Positions 7,140-14,600 of a DNA stretch of 16,760 nucleotides are shown here, one piece after another. Every line of letters begins with the position of its first letter. Positions within the stretch are counted from its first letter, which is position 1. The DNA is from an uncultured Saprospiraceae bacterium (GTDB lineage Bacteria; Bacteroidota; Bacteroidia; Chitinophagales; Saprospiraceae). The notes under the pieces were generated by a model. That model worked only from the letters and a program-made list of their open reading frames with translations. It had not been told where the DNA came from and ran no database searches. The position numbers were made by a program, and so were the translations under genes. The stretch is taken from NCBI GenBank assembly GCA_938002705.1, contig CALLAG010000386.1, forward strand, positions 1-16,760. Reading direction: 5' to 3'.

Positions 7140-8054
7140 TTACAAAAGATCTTTAACCAGTTTGTAGATAATGATCCACGGGGCCAATTCAAAGGCGCAA
7201 AAATAGATAAAAAATTGAAAAAAGTGTGAATTGATATAGCTTCTTGCAATCTTAATGCCTTTATAATATCTTGATAATAAGAACATTAAGAAAACACCCA
7301 CTCCTAACATAGCTAATGCCTTGCTCCAATCTGGTGATCCGAAGACAAAAACAATATTTAAAGCAAGGAAAATCAGCGACATTATGTTTCTGAAGCTGAT
7401 AATCATAAACTGATAGAAACCTGACTCTTTGTCATAGTTAAAGACCCATGAAAAGAAACCTGCAACGAGATGCTTACCTACGAAAAAGACAGTACAGAAG
7501 ATAATACCCCAAAGTATCATATAGCTTTGCTTGACATCAAAGACCCTTTGTAGTACAAGAACTATGAATAGAGCAACATTGATGATAAACAGCATATAAC
7601 CAATGAGATATGGCCACGATCTACCCTGATTCTCATCATAACCAGTCATCCTCATGAAGTTATCATTCATAATAGATCTCAGAAGGACATTGATATGATT
7701 ACGCTTAAGGAATAGCATAAATGCTAATAGACAAAGCGAAAGACACATAATCCATAAGGGGATATATGAGATAGAAATAGTCTCCTTATCAGAAGATTTC
7801 TGAGTAGTCTTAAGACTCTCGATCTTCTTATATTGATTTTTTCTGATAGGAATATGGGATATTGTAAATGGGTTTTCGACTTTTAGCTTGTTAAGCTCTT
7901 GTTCGTTAGTGGCGGCGGTGGAGGCGTCATCAGATATAATGGGAGCAGAGATAGTATCCTCGCCATGAAAAACGCTAAATGGATTAGTATCTTGAGATAG
8001 ACAGACCATCTTAGAGACTATAAAAAATGATAATATCAGTAAACATCTCACCAT
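7140..8054 (-). CDS. DUF4271 family integral membrane protein
   Basis: A 304-residue inner-membrane protein. It has a probable signal sequence (1-20), a soluble region of about 75 residues, then hydrophobic segments near 97-116, 148-168, 178-202, 220-240, 245-262 and 278-300. The final 'FFIYFCAFELAPWIIIYKLV' matches the end of DUF4271 proteins as I know them. An FNYD motif (205-208) sits in a loop. Function is not established. The gene is the first of a pair with hemD, which begins 27 nt downstream. A perfect TAGTTTTG -7 element ends 8 nt before its start codon, so its mRNA would have almost no leader. It is divergent from the histidine kinase gene across 137 nt. Confidence 0.85.
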   Translation of the reverse strand: MVRCLLILSFFIVSKMVCLSQDTNPFSVFHGEDTISAPIISDDASTAATNEQELNKLKVENPFTISHIPIRKNQYKKIESLKTTQKSSDKETISISYIPLWIMCLSLCLLAFMLFLKRNHINVLLRSIMNDNFMRMTGYDENQGRSWPYLIGYMLFIINVALFIVLVLQRVFDVKQSYMILWGIIFCTVFFVGKHLVAGFFSWVFNYDKESGFYQFMIISFRNIMSLIFLALNIVFVFGSPDWSKALAMLGVGVFLMFLLSRYYKGIKIARSYINSHFFQFFIYFCAFELAPWIIIYKLVKDLL

Positions 8055-8062
8055 AAGAGCTA

Positions 8063-8070
8063 CAAAACTA
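8063..8070 (-). promoter_or_regulatory. Perfect -7 element for the DUF4271-hemD unit
   Basis: The minus strand reads TAGTTTTG, an exact match to the Bacteroidota -7 consensus TAnnTTTG. It stands 8 nt before the ATG. I see no good TTTG at the usual 17-20 nt distance upstream; the nearest similar word is TTGA 24 nt away. The transcript would start within a few bases of the start codon. Confidence 0.35.
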
Positions 8071-8124
8071 TCTAAACAACTTGTTAATAAGAAGTCAACT
8101 ATAGCAAAAAGATAAGGCTTTAGC

Positions 8125-8154
8125 TTTGAGAGTCGATTATTGGATGTAATTTAT
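8125..8154 (+). promoter_or_regulatory. Candidate promoter for the two-component operon
   Basis: TTTG (8125-8128) is followed after 18 nt by TAATTTAT (8147-8154), matching four of six fixed positions of the -7 element. The predicted start gives a leader of about 30 nt to the kinase ATG at 8192. It faces away from the DUF4271 promoter in the same 137-nt gap. Motif match only. Confidence 0.3.
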
Positions 8155-8191
8155 ATGCATATTGAAAAAATCAAATATATAATGAGACTGT

Positions 8192-9463
8192 ATGGGTAAA
8201 TCACTCAATATTTTAGTCATTCTGGGTTCATTTGTAATATGTGGCTTACTGATATTCCAATCAGTATGGCTTATCGATACATGGAAGCTTAGAAATGAGG
8301 CTTTTGATAATCAGGTGATAAAGGCGCTTAGGCAAGTAGCACAGAAGATATCCGAAGTCAATAAGACGGAACTTCCCAAAAGTAATCTTATTCAGAAAAA
8401 TGATTCTCACTATGCCGTCAATGTTAATAGTCCATTAGATGCTAATATTCTTGAGGATTTCTTAATGAGAGAATTTGATGATGCATCTCTTAATACCATA
8501 TTCGAATATGCGATCTATGATTGCACTAATGATTCTCTCAAGTATGTCAATTATTGTAACCTAAGTACTGGGCCAGAGAACTTTGATAGGTCAGAGAATC
8601 TGCCTCGGTTTAATGATCTCATATATTACTTCGTGGTTAATTTTCCTCAGAGAGAATCATATGTTATTAATGATATAAAGTGGAATGTGCTTTTTAGTAT
8701 ATTCACAATATTCGCTGTACTGACTTTTCTCTATTCTATGTGGGTGATTATGCGACAGAAAAAAGTGACAGACCTACAGACAGATTTTATTAATAATATG
8801 ACCCATGAATTTAAGACACCGATATCTTCCATTAAGATAGCCTCATCAGTCTTACTTGAGAATGTAAATATTAAGACAGATAAACGCTTAAGTCAATATG
8901 CTGGTATCATAAAGGATCAGAATGAGCGGCTTAATATGCAAGTAGAAAAAGTACTCAATATAGCTCGATTAGAAAAAGATAAATTTAAACTCAATTTTGA
9001 AAAAATAGAGTTAAATGAATTCATAGACGATATCGTCGTCTCAGAACGTATAAAATTTGTAAATGAAAATGGGCAATTAACTTTCGAGAGTAAATGTGAT
9101 ATCGCATATATAAAGGCAGATAAACTGCATCTCACTAATGTCTTATCTAACATACTAGATAATGCATTAAAGTACTGTGATAGTAACCCGAAGGTTATCG
9201 TACGCTTGACTAATAGAAAGAACAACTATCAGATATCTGTAACTGATAATGGCATAGGTATAGAAAAAGATAATTACAAAAAAATATTCGATAAGTTCTA
9301 CAGAGTATCTACTGGTAACGTGCACAATGTCAAAGGCTTCGGATTAGGCCTATATTACGTACTTAATATATGTGAGGCACATCACTGGAAAATGGATATA
9401 GACTCTACTGTAGATCAAGGAACAACATTCAAAATCGAAATACCAAAAAGCAAAGAGATATGA
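8192..9463 (+). CDS. Membrane sensor histidine kinase, RprX/PorY-like
   Basis: A 423-residue sensor kinase. Layout: transmembrane helix 1 (6-26), a periplasmic domain of about 136 residues, transmembrane helix 2 (163-187), then directly the dimerisation domain without a HAMP linker. The phospho-acceptor is H205 in NNMTHEFKTPISSI. The ATPase domain has the N box (NVLSNILDNALKY, 316-328), G1 DNGIGI (352-357), an F box FDKFYR (366-371) and G2 GFGLGL (382-387), all intact. The H-box region and missing HAMP resemble Bacteroides RprX and Porphyromonas PorY, so an envelope-stress or secretion-linked signal is plausible, but the ligand is unknown. The periplasmic domain holds exactly two cysteines (C111, C122). 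The response regulator start overlaps the stop codon (ATGA), so translation is coupled. Confidence 0.95.
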   Translation: MGKSLNILVILGSFVICGLLIFQSVWLIDTWKLRNEAFDNQVIKALRQVAQKISEVNKTELPKSNLIQKNDSHYAVNVNSPLDANILEDFLMREFDDASLNTIFEYAIYDCTNDSLKYVNYCNLSTGPENFDRSENLPRFNDLIYYFVVNFPQRESYVINDIKWNVLFSIFTIFAVLTFLYSMWVIMRQKKVTDLQTDFINNMTHEFKTPISSIKIASSVLLENVNIKTDKRLSQYAGIIKDQNERLNMQVEKVLNIARLEKDKFKLNFEKIELNEFIDDIVVSERIKFVNENGQLTFESKCDIAYIKADKLHLTNVLSNILDNALKYCDSNPKVIVRLTNRKNNYQISVTDNGIGIEKDNYKKIFDKFYRVSTGNVHNVKGFGLGLYYVLNICEAHHWKMDIDSTVDQGTTFKIEIPKSKEI

Positions 9464-10146
9464 GCAAACCACACATACTATACGTAGAAGATGATGAAGT
9501 CTTAAGTTTTGTCACCAAAGATAATCTTGAGCTCAATGGTTATGAAGTAACACATGCTAAGGATGGCAAAGAAGCGATACAATTATTTAAGAATGGAACA
9601 TTTGACCTATGTCTTGTGGATGTGATGTTGCCAGAGATTGATGGATTTGAAGTAGCTGAGAATATTAGGAGTCGTCACTCAGAGATACCTATCATATTCC
9701 TGACAGCTAAGTCTCTCAAAGAAGATAAAATCAAAGGCTTGAAAATAGGCGCTGACGACTATATTACCAAGCCATTCAGCATAGAAGAATTAATATTAAA
9801 AATAAAGGTATTTCTCAAACGTAAGTATATCACAGGAAGTCAGGAGCTCGCCATTCTTAAAGTGGGTAGCTATACATTAGATCATGACAACCTACAGTTG
9901 ACCTTAGACGATGAGACTGTTCAGATGACTAAGAAAGAAGCGGACCTCCTTAAGATCTTAATCAATAACAAAAATAAAATAGTAGAACGCAGTCTTATCC
10001 TAGAGCGTATATGGGGTGAGAATGATTACTTTATGGGTAGAAGCATGGATGTATTCATAAGTCGATTAAGAAAGTATCTTAAGAAGGATACGACGATAAA
10101 AATAGAAAACATCCATGGTGTCGGCTTTCGCCTAAATGAAGAGTAG
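9460..10146 (+). CDS. OmpR-family response regulator, RprY-like
   Basis: A 228-residue DNA-binding response regulator, the partner of the kinase it overlaps by four bases. The receiver domain (1-120) has the acidic pocket EDD (10-12), phospho-acceptor D54 in VDVMLPEIDG, switch T82 and K104 in ITKPFS. The C-terminal winged helix (about 129-227) has the 'MTKKEADLLKILINN' start, a recognition helix around 'RSMDVFISRLRKYL' and the closing 'IENIHGVGFRL'. It resembles RprY. The gene ends 8 nt before the stop of the convergent DUF429 gene. ATTATT-ACAC-AATAAT at 10151-10166 could form a small AT-rich hairpin between the two stops. There is no nearby target gene to suggest the regulon. Confidence 0.96.
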   Translation: MSKPHILYVEDDEVLSFVTKDNLELNGYEVTHAKDGKEAIQLFKNGTFDLCLVDVMLPEIDGFEVAENIRSRHSEIPIIFLTAKSLKEDKIKGLKIGADDYITKPFSIEELILKIKVFLKRKYITGSQELAILKVGSYTLDHDNLQLTLDDETVQMTKKEADLLKILINNKNKIVERSLILERIWGENDYFMGRSMDVFISRLRKYLKKDTTIKIENIHGVGFRLNEE

Positions 10147-10154
10147 ACGCATTA

Positions 10155-10736
10155 TTACACAATAATAAGTCCTTCCTTTTCTTCTCCCAAAGTGACAGCT
10201 TTTTGTTGACTGTCACGATACCCACTTATCCAACATAGCAATGCATCGAGCTGATGCCAATTATCTGGTTCGGATGCTAATTCTACGGGCAATAATGGTT
10301 TTATGAGATTAAGAACTTCGCCTGTGTATTTCTTCTTTTTAAGATAAGAATCTGATAAGGACAGAATTTTCTTAGCCAGATATCCAGGGTAGGTTTCGAT
10401 GACTTGTACGTCAGAAAGTTGAGACTTAAGTTTCATAGCTCTAGCGGTGAGTCCGCCTAAGAACATGGGCGACATAGCTGATGTCTGCTTATCACATTCT
10501 CGATAGAAATAATCATCACCAAGGCCATAGTAAGCCTGCGGAAGTGACAAGGGAGCATCTATGTAAATGGTAGATAACTGCAGCTCTGTTATCCATTTCT
10601 GTAACCACTTATCTGCATCGACTTTTTTGTCGACTTGTAAGAAATGGAGAACATTGTCTTCTACATAACAGATGACCGTGTAGCCAGATAACTTAGCCCC
10701 ATAGTCCACACCTCCCCAGTTGTAATCTAAGCCCAT
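10155..10736 (-). CDS. DUF429 family protein, predicted RNase H-fold nuclease
   Basis: A 193-residue DUF429 protein. The pattern is complete: an N-terminal 'GGVDYGAKLSGYT' strand with D11, 'YIDAPLSLP' (58-66) with D60, 'YRECD' (78-82), 'GLTARAMKL' (95-103), 'VIETYPGYLAKKIL' (112-125), 'HQLDALLCWISGY' (161-173) with D164, and the closing 'GEEKEGLIIV' strand. Family members are predicted nucleases of the RNase H-like fold; activity is not established and no substrate is known. It follows the SDR gene on the same strand across 106 nt, of which 72 are an 8-bp tandem repeat. The 27 nt before its start are almost pure A/T on the minus strand with long T runs. Its 3' end converges with the response regulator. 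Confidence 0.85.
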   Translation of the reverse strand: MGLDYNWGGVDYGAKLSGYTVICYVEDNVLHFLQVDKKVDADKWLQKWITELQLSTIYIDAPLSLPQAYYGLGDDYFYRECDKQTSAMSPMFLGGLTARAMKLKSQLSDVQVIETYPGYLAKKILSLSDSYLKKKKYTGEVLNLIKPLLPVELASEPDNWHQLDALLCWISGYRDSQQKAVTLGEEKEGLIIV

Positions 10737-10763
10737 ATTAAATTATATAAAAAAACAAAAACG

Positions 10764-10835
10764 CCCTTAAGCCCTTACACCTTTACACCCTTACACCCTT
10801 ACACCTTTACTCCTTTATACCCTTATCCCTTTACC
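10764..10835. repeat. Nine-copy 8-bp tandem repeat, (CCCTTACA)n-like
   Basis: Nine head-to-tail octamers without interruption: CCCTTAAG, CCCTTACA, CCTTTACA, CCCTTACA, CCCTTACA, CCTTTACT, CCTTTATA, CCCTTATC, CCTTTACC. Positions 1, 2, 4, 5 and 6 of the unit never vary, position 3 alternates C/T, and the last two drift most, especially at the ends. The array starts 8 nt after the SDR stop and ends 28 nt before the DUF429 start, filling the space between these leftward genes. The minus strand is purine-rich (TGTAAGGG-type). Such arrays change copy number by slippage, which would alter spacing in the DUF429 upstream region. It is not coding, and there are no spacers as in CRISPR. Confidence 0.9.
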
Positions 10836-10842
10836 CCCCATC

Positions 10843-11544
10843 TTACAAATCCCCCAACTGCGGTCTAAGAATTAACTCCTCTACGACAGCCGCAGGACTC
10901 ATCTGAAAAATACTCCATACAGCTTCTGCGATATCATCTGCTTGCATGAGCCTGCTGTCAGGAAGGTCTACACCAGCCCAAGAATTAGACCACGTAGCAC
11001 CCGGCATAACGGTAGTGACTTTGATCTTTTTTTCTTTTAGTTCTTCTCGTAGGACCATAGAAAATCCACGTAGGGCAAATTTCGATATACTATAAGAACC
11101 ACCATTAGGATAAGCTAATAGACTGGCAACAGACGCCATATTGATTATATATGAAGAGCTCTCAGTATTCATATGAGGAATGATCTTACGCGTAAGGTGG
11201 TAAGCGCTGTAGAGATTAGTCTCCATCATTTTTTCCAGAGCACCTTCATCCTCTTCCATCAGTAATCCTGGAATGAATACCCCTGCATTATTGACTAATA
11301 CATCAATGGTCCCCATCTCTGCAATAGCATATTCTCCAAATGCGATGACTTGAGCTTTGATACTCATATCAGCTGCTTGAGTATAGATCTTAGTATCAGG
11401 ATAATGGGTAGCCCAATGTGCCTTCATATCCTCGAGATCAGATGTATTACGAGAGCACACACAGACGTTATGTCCTTCGCTGGCCATTTTTTGAGCGATA
11501 CTTCGTCCTATTCCTTTAGTAGAACCTGTGATGATTACATTCAT
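10843..11544 (-). CDS. Short-chain dehydrogenase/reductase (classical SDR)
   Basis: A 233-residue NAD(P)-dependent oxidoreductase of the classical SDR family. It has the dinucleotide-binding TGSTKGIG (6-13), R14 and 'CSRN' after strand 2 (suggesting NADPH preference), NNAG (85-88), N110, and the catalytic S138, Y151 and K155 (YSISK). It resembles FabG-like 3-oxoacyl reductases and YdfG-like 3-hydroxy acid dehydrogenases, but the C-terminal segment that sets substrate is not diagnostic, so no substrate is claimed. There is no signal peptide. It is leftward, with a gene-poor stretch upstream and the octamer array directly downstream, then the DUF429 gene. No clear TAnnTTTG element lies close to its start. 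Confidence 0.93.
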   Translation of the reverse strand: MNVIITGSTKGIGRSIAQKMASEGHNVCVCSRNTSDLEDMKAHWATHYPDTKIYTQAADMSIKAQVIAFGEYAIAEMGTIDVLVNNAGVFIPGLLMEEDEGALEKMMETNLYSAYHLTRKIIPHMNTESSSYIINMASVASLLAYPNGGSYSISKFALRGFSMVLREELKEKKIKVTTVMPGATWSNSWAGVDLPDSRLMQADDIAEAVWSIFQMSPAAVVEELILRPQLGDL

Positions 11545-11619
11545 ATATTTATTACTTTTATGTAGATGCTGTTTGAGATTGTGAATATAGGATTATCGTG
11601 GGAGAGCACATGGAATAAA

Positions 11620-11671
11620 AGTAAATAGAAATTGAAAGTACGTATCTTACTTATGGGTACTTCTATTTACT
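11620..11671. other. Long bulged hairpin in a gene-poor stretch
   Basis: Between the SDR start (11544) and radC (12033) there is no confident gene. Within this stretch AGTAAATAG (11620-11628) pairs with CTATTTACT (11663-11671), and after a 7-nt one-sided bulge AAGTAC (11636-11641) pairs with GTACTT (11657-11662). This gives 15 base pairs and a 15-nt loop. Alternatively the outer arms alone form an 11-bp perfect repeat (11620-11630/11661-11671). The right arm is followed by GCCTCTTGAG, not a T run, so this is not a standard terminator. A regulatory RNA structure or operator is possible. The remainder of 11545-11837 shows only the word GTAGAA recurring near 11690 and no further structure I can support. 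Confidence 0.4.
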
Positions 11672-11837
11672 GCCTCTTGAGTAGAAAGTAGAATAGAATG
11701 GACATAGACAAGGCGAGAAGAGGGATTATAGCCTTCGCTAAATGACTGATGAACAACGCAGTATATGTTCATTATATTCGCTTAAGAAAATATCAATTTT
11801 CTGTTCAGCCAAGAATGTAGTAGATAGAGATACCCTT

Positions 11838-12026
11838 ATGTTAAGTATTGTTTTAATACTCACTGGATCTATGCTTGTGTCTTGCAAGTCAGAGAATAAA
11901 ATGGATTCGAATATTTCTAATGAAAATATCGACTATAGATAAAAGTAGAATTATAAAAGTGGAGAATTTTATAACCTTGAAGGAAATAATACAAGTAAAA
12001 TCGATACTCCAAAGAACCTACATTGA
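11838..12026 (+). pseudogene. Possible relic of a small lipoprotein gene
   Basis: From ATG 11838 the frame encodes a credible lipoprotein signal (MLSIVLILTGSMLVSC, lipobox cysteine at residue 16), then about 18 polar residues, and stops at 11940-11942. One codon later a second stop (TAG) follows. The same frame then stays open for 25 codons of protein-like composition ('NYKSGEFYNLEGNN...') until a TGA at 12024-12026, 6 nt before radC. Two readings are possible: a real 34-residue peptide lipoprotein, or the remains of a longer lipoprotein with two in-frame stops. The relic reading is favoured by the second segment, but this is weak. An earlier in-frame ATG at 11742 would bury the signal peptide and is rejected. 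No family is recognised. Confidence 0.35.
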
Positions 12027-12032
12027 TTAAAC

Positions 12033-12734
12033 ATGTCAGAAGACAATAATTATTTTTCGATTAAGCAATGGGCAGAGGAAGATCGTCCGAGAGAGAAGCT
12101 TATCCTCAAGGGAAAGCAAGCCCTATCGCATGCAGAATTAATTGCCATACTTATAGGTTCTGGCTCTAAGAAATTATCAGCAGTAGAGTTATCTAAGCAG
12201 ATATTATCGACTCATGATAATGATCTTAATAATCTGGGTAGACTGACGATTACTGATCTCCAAAAATTCAAAGGTATAGGTGAAGCTAAGGCGATAACGA
12301 TTATTGCGGCATTAGAGCTGGGCAGAAGAAGGCAGCTGACTGATGTCAAGGAGAGGCCTAAAATCTCGTCAAGTAAAGATGCATATAATTGCGTCTTCAG
12401 TACGATGGAAGATCTCAATCATGAAGTCTTCAAAATATTAATACTTAATAGACGGAATCTGGTAACAAAAATAATAGAAATCAGCGCCGGAGGAGTGTCA
12501 GGTACTATAGTAGACCCTAAGATTATCTTCAAAAAAGCACTTGATGCTAATGCATCCTCTATTATACTCGCTCATAATCACCCTTCTGGCAATCTGAAGC
12601 CCTCTACAGCTGATATTCAGGTGACTAAGAAAATCGCAGCTGCTGGTATGACCTTAGAGATACGAGTCTTAGACCATATCATTATATCAGACAAGGGATA
12701 TTACAGCTTTCTGGACGAAGGCTTGATGGCTTAA
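12033..12734 (+). CDS. radC: RadC family JAMM-domain protein
   Basis: A full-length 233-residue RadC-like protein. The N-terminal region (about 1-100) contains the UPF0758 start 'DRPREKLILKGKQALSHAELIAILIGSG' in pieces, with a helix-hairpin-helix-like FKGIGEAKA (79-87). The C-terminal JAB1/MPN domain (about 110-230) keeps the metal site: E131 (HEVFK) and HNHPSG with H181, H183, S185 and D194 in the JAMM pattern H-x-H-x(7)-S-x-x-D-like arrangement. The name comes from an old link with DNA repair that was later withdrawn in E. coli, so the cellular role is unsettled; the metal site suggests a peptidase or related hydrolase. The chromosomal setting is ordinary, with no prophage or integrative element seen around it. 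The ABC exporter follows after 72 nt. Confidence 0.95.
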   Translation: MSEDNNYFSIKQWAEEDRPREKLILKGKQALSHAELIAILIGSGSKKLSAVELSKQILSTHDNDLNNLGRLTITDLQKFKGIGEAKAITIIAALELGRRRQLTDVKERPKISSSKDAYNCVFSTMEDLNHEVFKILILNRRNLVTKIIEISAGGVSGTIVDPKIIFKKALDANASSIILAHNHPSGNLKPSTADIQVTKKIAAAGMTLEIRVLDHIIISDKGYYSFLDEGLMA

Positions 12735-12768
12735 AGCCCAAACTAAAAGTAAACATCAGCGTTAGCTA

Positions 12769-12797
12769 TCTGTACGAGGTAAAACATTCTATCTTTG
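12769..12797 (+). promoter_or_regulatory. Candidate promoter for the ABC exporter
   Basis: TATCTTTG (12790-12797) is an exact match to TAnnTTTG, with TCTG (12769-12772, three of four bases of TTTG) 17 nt upstream. Transcription would start around 12802, only about five bases before the ATG at 12807. The element contains the alternative TTG codon at 12795-12797, which argues against that codon as translation start. Confidence 0.42.
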
Positions 12798-12806
12798 ACC
12801 CTTTCT

Positions 12807-14570
12807 ATGGATAAAGACACAAAACCAGAATTAGACTTTGCCATACTCCGAAAAGTAATTCGGCTGGCTATGCCGTATAGGAAGCTGTTCTTTGCGTGCC
12901 TCTTTATGGCCATCATTATGGCACCTATAGCTAACATCAGACCCATACTTATAGGTAAGATGGTCGATGAGAACATCTTCAATAATGATATCGATGGGCT
13001 TAAGATGATGGCTATAATCTATGTTATCTTCATTTTTCTTAATGCTATTATCAGGTATCTATTCACTTATTATTCCGCTTACTTAGGTGAGTCTATCATC
13101 AAAGACCTCAGAGTTAGAGTATTTAAGCATATCACCAGTCTTAAGCTTAGATTCTTTGATAAGACGGCGATAGGTAAGATCATCACAAGAACGATAGGGG
13201 ATGTACAGGCCATCAATGATATTTTTACGCAAGGCATACTGATGTTGATGGCTGATGTATTAGGTATCGTAGCTATCGTTGGGTTTATGTTTTATCATAG
13301 TTGGAGACTGACATTGATATGCTTGCTGACGATGCCACTTATGATCATTGCGACTTATATATTTAAGGAGAAAGTCAAGGTGGCCTTCTTTAATGTAAGG
13401 AATGAGATCTCAGCTATGAACTCGTTCTTGCAAGAGCAGATCACAGGTATGCAGGTTGTACAGATGTTCAATGTAGAAAAGCAGCAAGCAGAAAAATTCA
13501 AAAAGATAAATCGAAAGTACACGAAGGCTAATCTTAATGCCATAGAGTACTATGCCATATTTTTTCCAGTCGTGGAGTTGATATCAGCGATAGCATTAGC
13601 GCTACTTGTATGGTGGGGGACAAGAGGTATCTGGAATTATACGATATCTCCTGGAGCATTTATAGCATTTCCACTCTACCTTAATATGTTGTTCAGACCT
13701 ATAAGGATGCTGGCTGATAAGTTTAATACACTGCAGATGGGACTTGTAGCGGCAGAGAGAGTATTTAAGCTTGTAGAGAATAATGAGATGATCCAAGATA
13801 ATGGTCAGATAGAAGTCGATAGTATAGAGGGTAAGGTAGAATTTGATAATGTATCGTTTGCTTATGATGAGGAGAATCTGGTATTGCGAGATATCAGTTT
13901 TGAGCTCAAGCCGGGAGATACATTAGCTATAGTAGGGAGTACAGGATCAGGAAAGTCGAGTATCATCAATATCCTTAATAGATTCTACGATATTCAGAAA
14001 GGTGTCATTAAGGTAGATGATATAGATATCAAAAAATATAGCCTCAAGTCGCTCAGAGATAGAGTAGCTATGGTACTGCAAGATGTATTTTTGTTCAATG
14101 GGACCGTATTTGATAACATACGGTTAAGAGACGAATCTATAACAAGAGATCATATAATAGAAGCATCTAAGGTGATAGGAGCAGATGCTTTCTTTGAGAA
14201 ACTACCGGGAGCTTATGATTTTATGATTACGGAGAGGGGGTCTAACCTATCCATGGGGCAGCGTCAGTTGATTTCATTTGTCAGAGCATTGGTCTTTAAT
14301 CCTAATATCCTTATCCTTGATGAGGCGACGTCATCTATTGACTCTGATACTGAAGCGATCATCCAGTATGCGATAGAGAAGCTGATACAGAAGCGTACCT
14401 CTATCATTATAGCCCACAGATTATCTACGATCAGACATGCTGACAAGATAATTGTCTTAGATAATGGCAGAATAATGGAACAAGGAAGCCACCAAGAACT
14501 GTTATTAATGGAGGATGGACATTATAGAAACCTGTATGAAAAGCAATTCGAACAGAATTCTGTATTGTAA
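12807..14570 (+). CDS. MsbA-type ABC exporter, fused permease and ATPase
   Basis: A 587-residue half-transporter that works as a homodimer in the inner membrane. The transmembrane domain (about 15-310) has six helices, the first near 26-50. The ATPase domain (about 345-580) has the A loop FAYDEEN, Walker A GSTGSGKS (377-384), Q loop at Q425 (VLQDVFLF), signature NLSMGQ (480-485), Walker B ILILDEATSSIDS (501-513) and H loop H537. All catalytic parts are intact. The architecture fits MsbA-like lipid flippases or multidrug exporters of the ABCB group; sequence alone does not tell which. The start chosen is ATG 12807; a TTG at 12795 lies inside the -7 promoter element. A second promoter candidate sits in its 3' end, serving the next gene. 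Confidence 0.95.
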   Translation: MDKDTKPELDFAILRKVIRLAMPYRKLFFACLFMAIIMAPIANIRPILIGKMVDENIFNNDIDGLKMMAIIYVIFIFLNAIIRYLFTYYSAYLGESIIKDLRVRVFKHITSLKLRFFDKTAIGKIITRTIGDVQAINDIFTQGILMLMADVLGIVAIVGFMFYHSWRLTLICLLTMPLMIIATYIFKEKVKVAFFNVRNEISAMNSFLQEQITGMQVVQMFNVEKQQAEKFKKINRKYTKANLNAIEYYAIFFPVVELISAIALALLVWWGTRGIWNYTISPGAFIAFPLYLNMLFRPIRMLADKFNTLQMGLVAAERVFKLVENNEMIQDNGQIEVDSIEGKVEFDNVSFAYDEENLVLRDISFELKPGDTLAIVGSTGSGKSSIINILNRFYDIQKGVIKVDDIDIKKYSLKSLRDRVAMVLQDVFLFNGTVFDNIRLRDESITRDHIIEASKVIGADAFFEKLPGAYDFMITERGSNLSMGQRQLISFVRALVFNPNILILDEATSSIDSDTEAIIQYAIEKLIQKRTSIIIAHRLSTIRHADKIIVLDNGRIMEQGSHQELLLMEDGHYRNLYEKQFEQNSVL

Positions 14571-14575
14571 TTTTG
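14547..14575 (+). promoter_or_regulatory. Candidate promoter for the membrane protein-GT2 pair
   Basis: TAATTTTG (14568-14575) matches TAnnTTTG exactly and overlaps the stop codon of the ABC exporter gene (14568-14570). TTCG (14547-14550) lies 17 nt upstream, three of four bases of TTTG. The leader to the ATG at 14601 would be about 20 nt of A-rich sequence, typical of translation starts in this phylum. Confidence 0.4.
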
Positions 14576-14600
14576 TAAATTTAATTCAACAAAAAATAAT

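Noticed and set aside
765..8054. The leftward block as a single operon
   Set aside because: The 282-nt hemD-dnaE gap with its own promoter candidate, and the inverted repeat before the lipoprotein gene, make at least two or three units more likely.
8917..9225. 102-codon minus-strand frame within the histidine kinase gene
   Set aside because: It is antisense to the conserved dimerisation and ATPase domains, rich in S, L and F, with no recognisable motif.
10151..10166. ATTATT-ACAC-AATAAT as a terminator between convergent genes
   Set aside because: Only six A-T pairs and no T tail beyond the stem; too weak to call.
10764..10835. Octamer array as a CRISPR or a canonical G-quadruplex
   Set aside because: Units are 8 bp, contiguous and without spacers, so not CRISPR. 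On the G-rich strand the GGG tracts are separated by loops up to 13 nt, longer than the usual quadruplex rule allows.
11742..11837. Longer start for the lipoprotein-like frame at 11742
   Set aside because: It would place 32 unremarkable residues before a clear signal peptide and lipobox, which must be N-terminal to function.
12795..12806. TTG codon as start of the ABC exporter
   Set aside because: It lies within an exact TAnnTTTG promoter element, adds only four residues, and an ATG follows at 12807.
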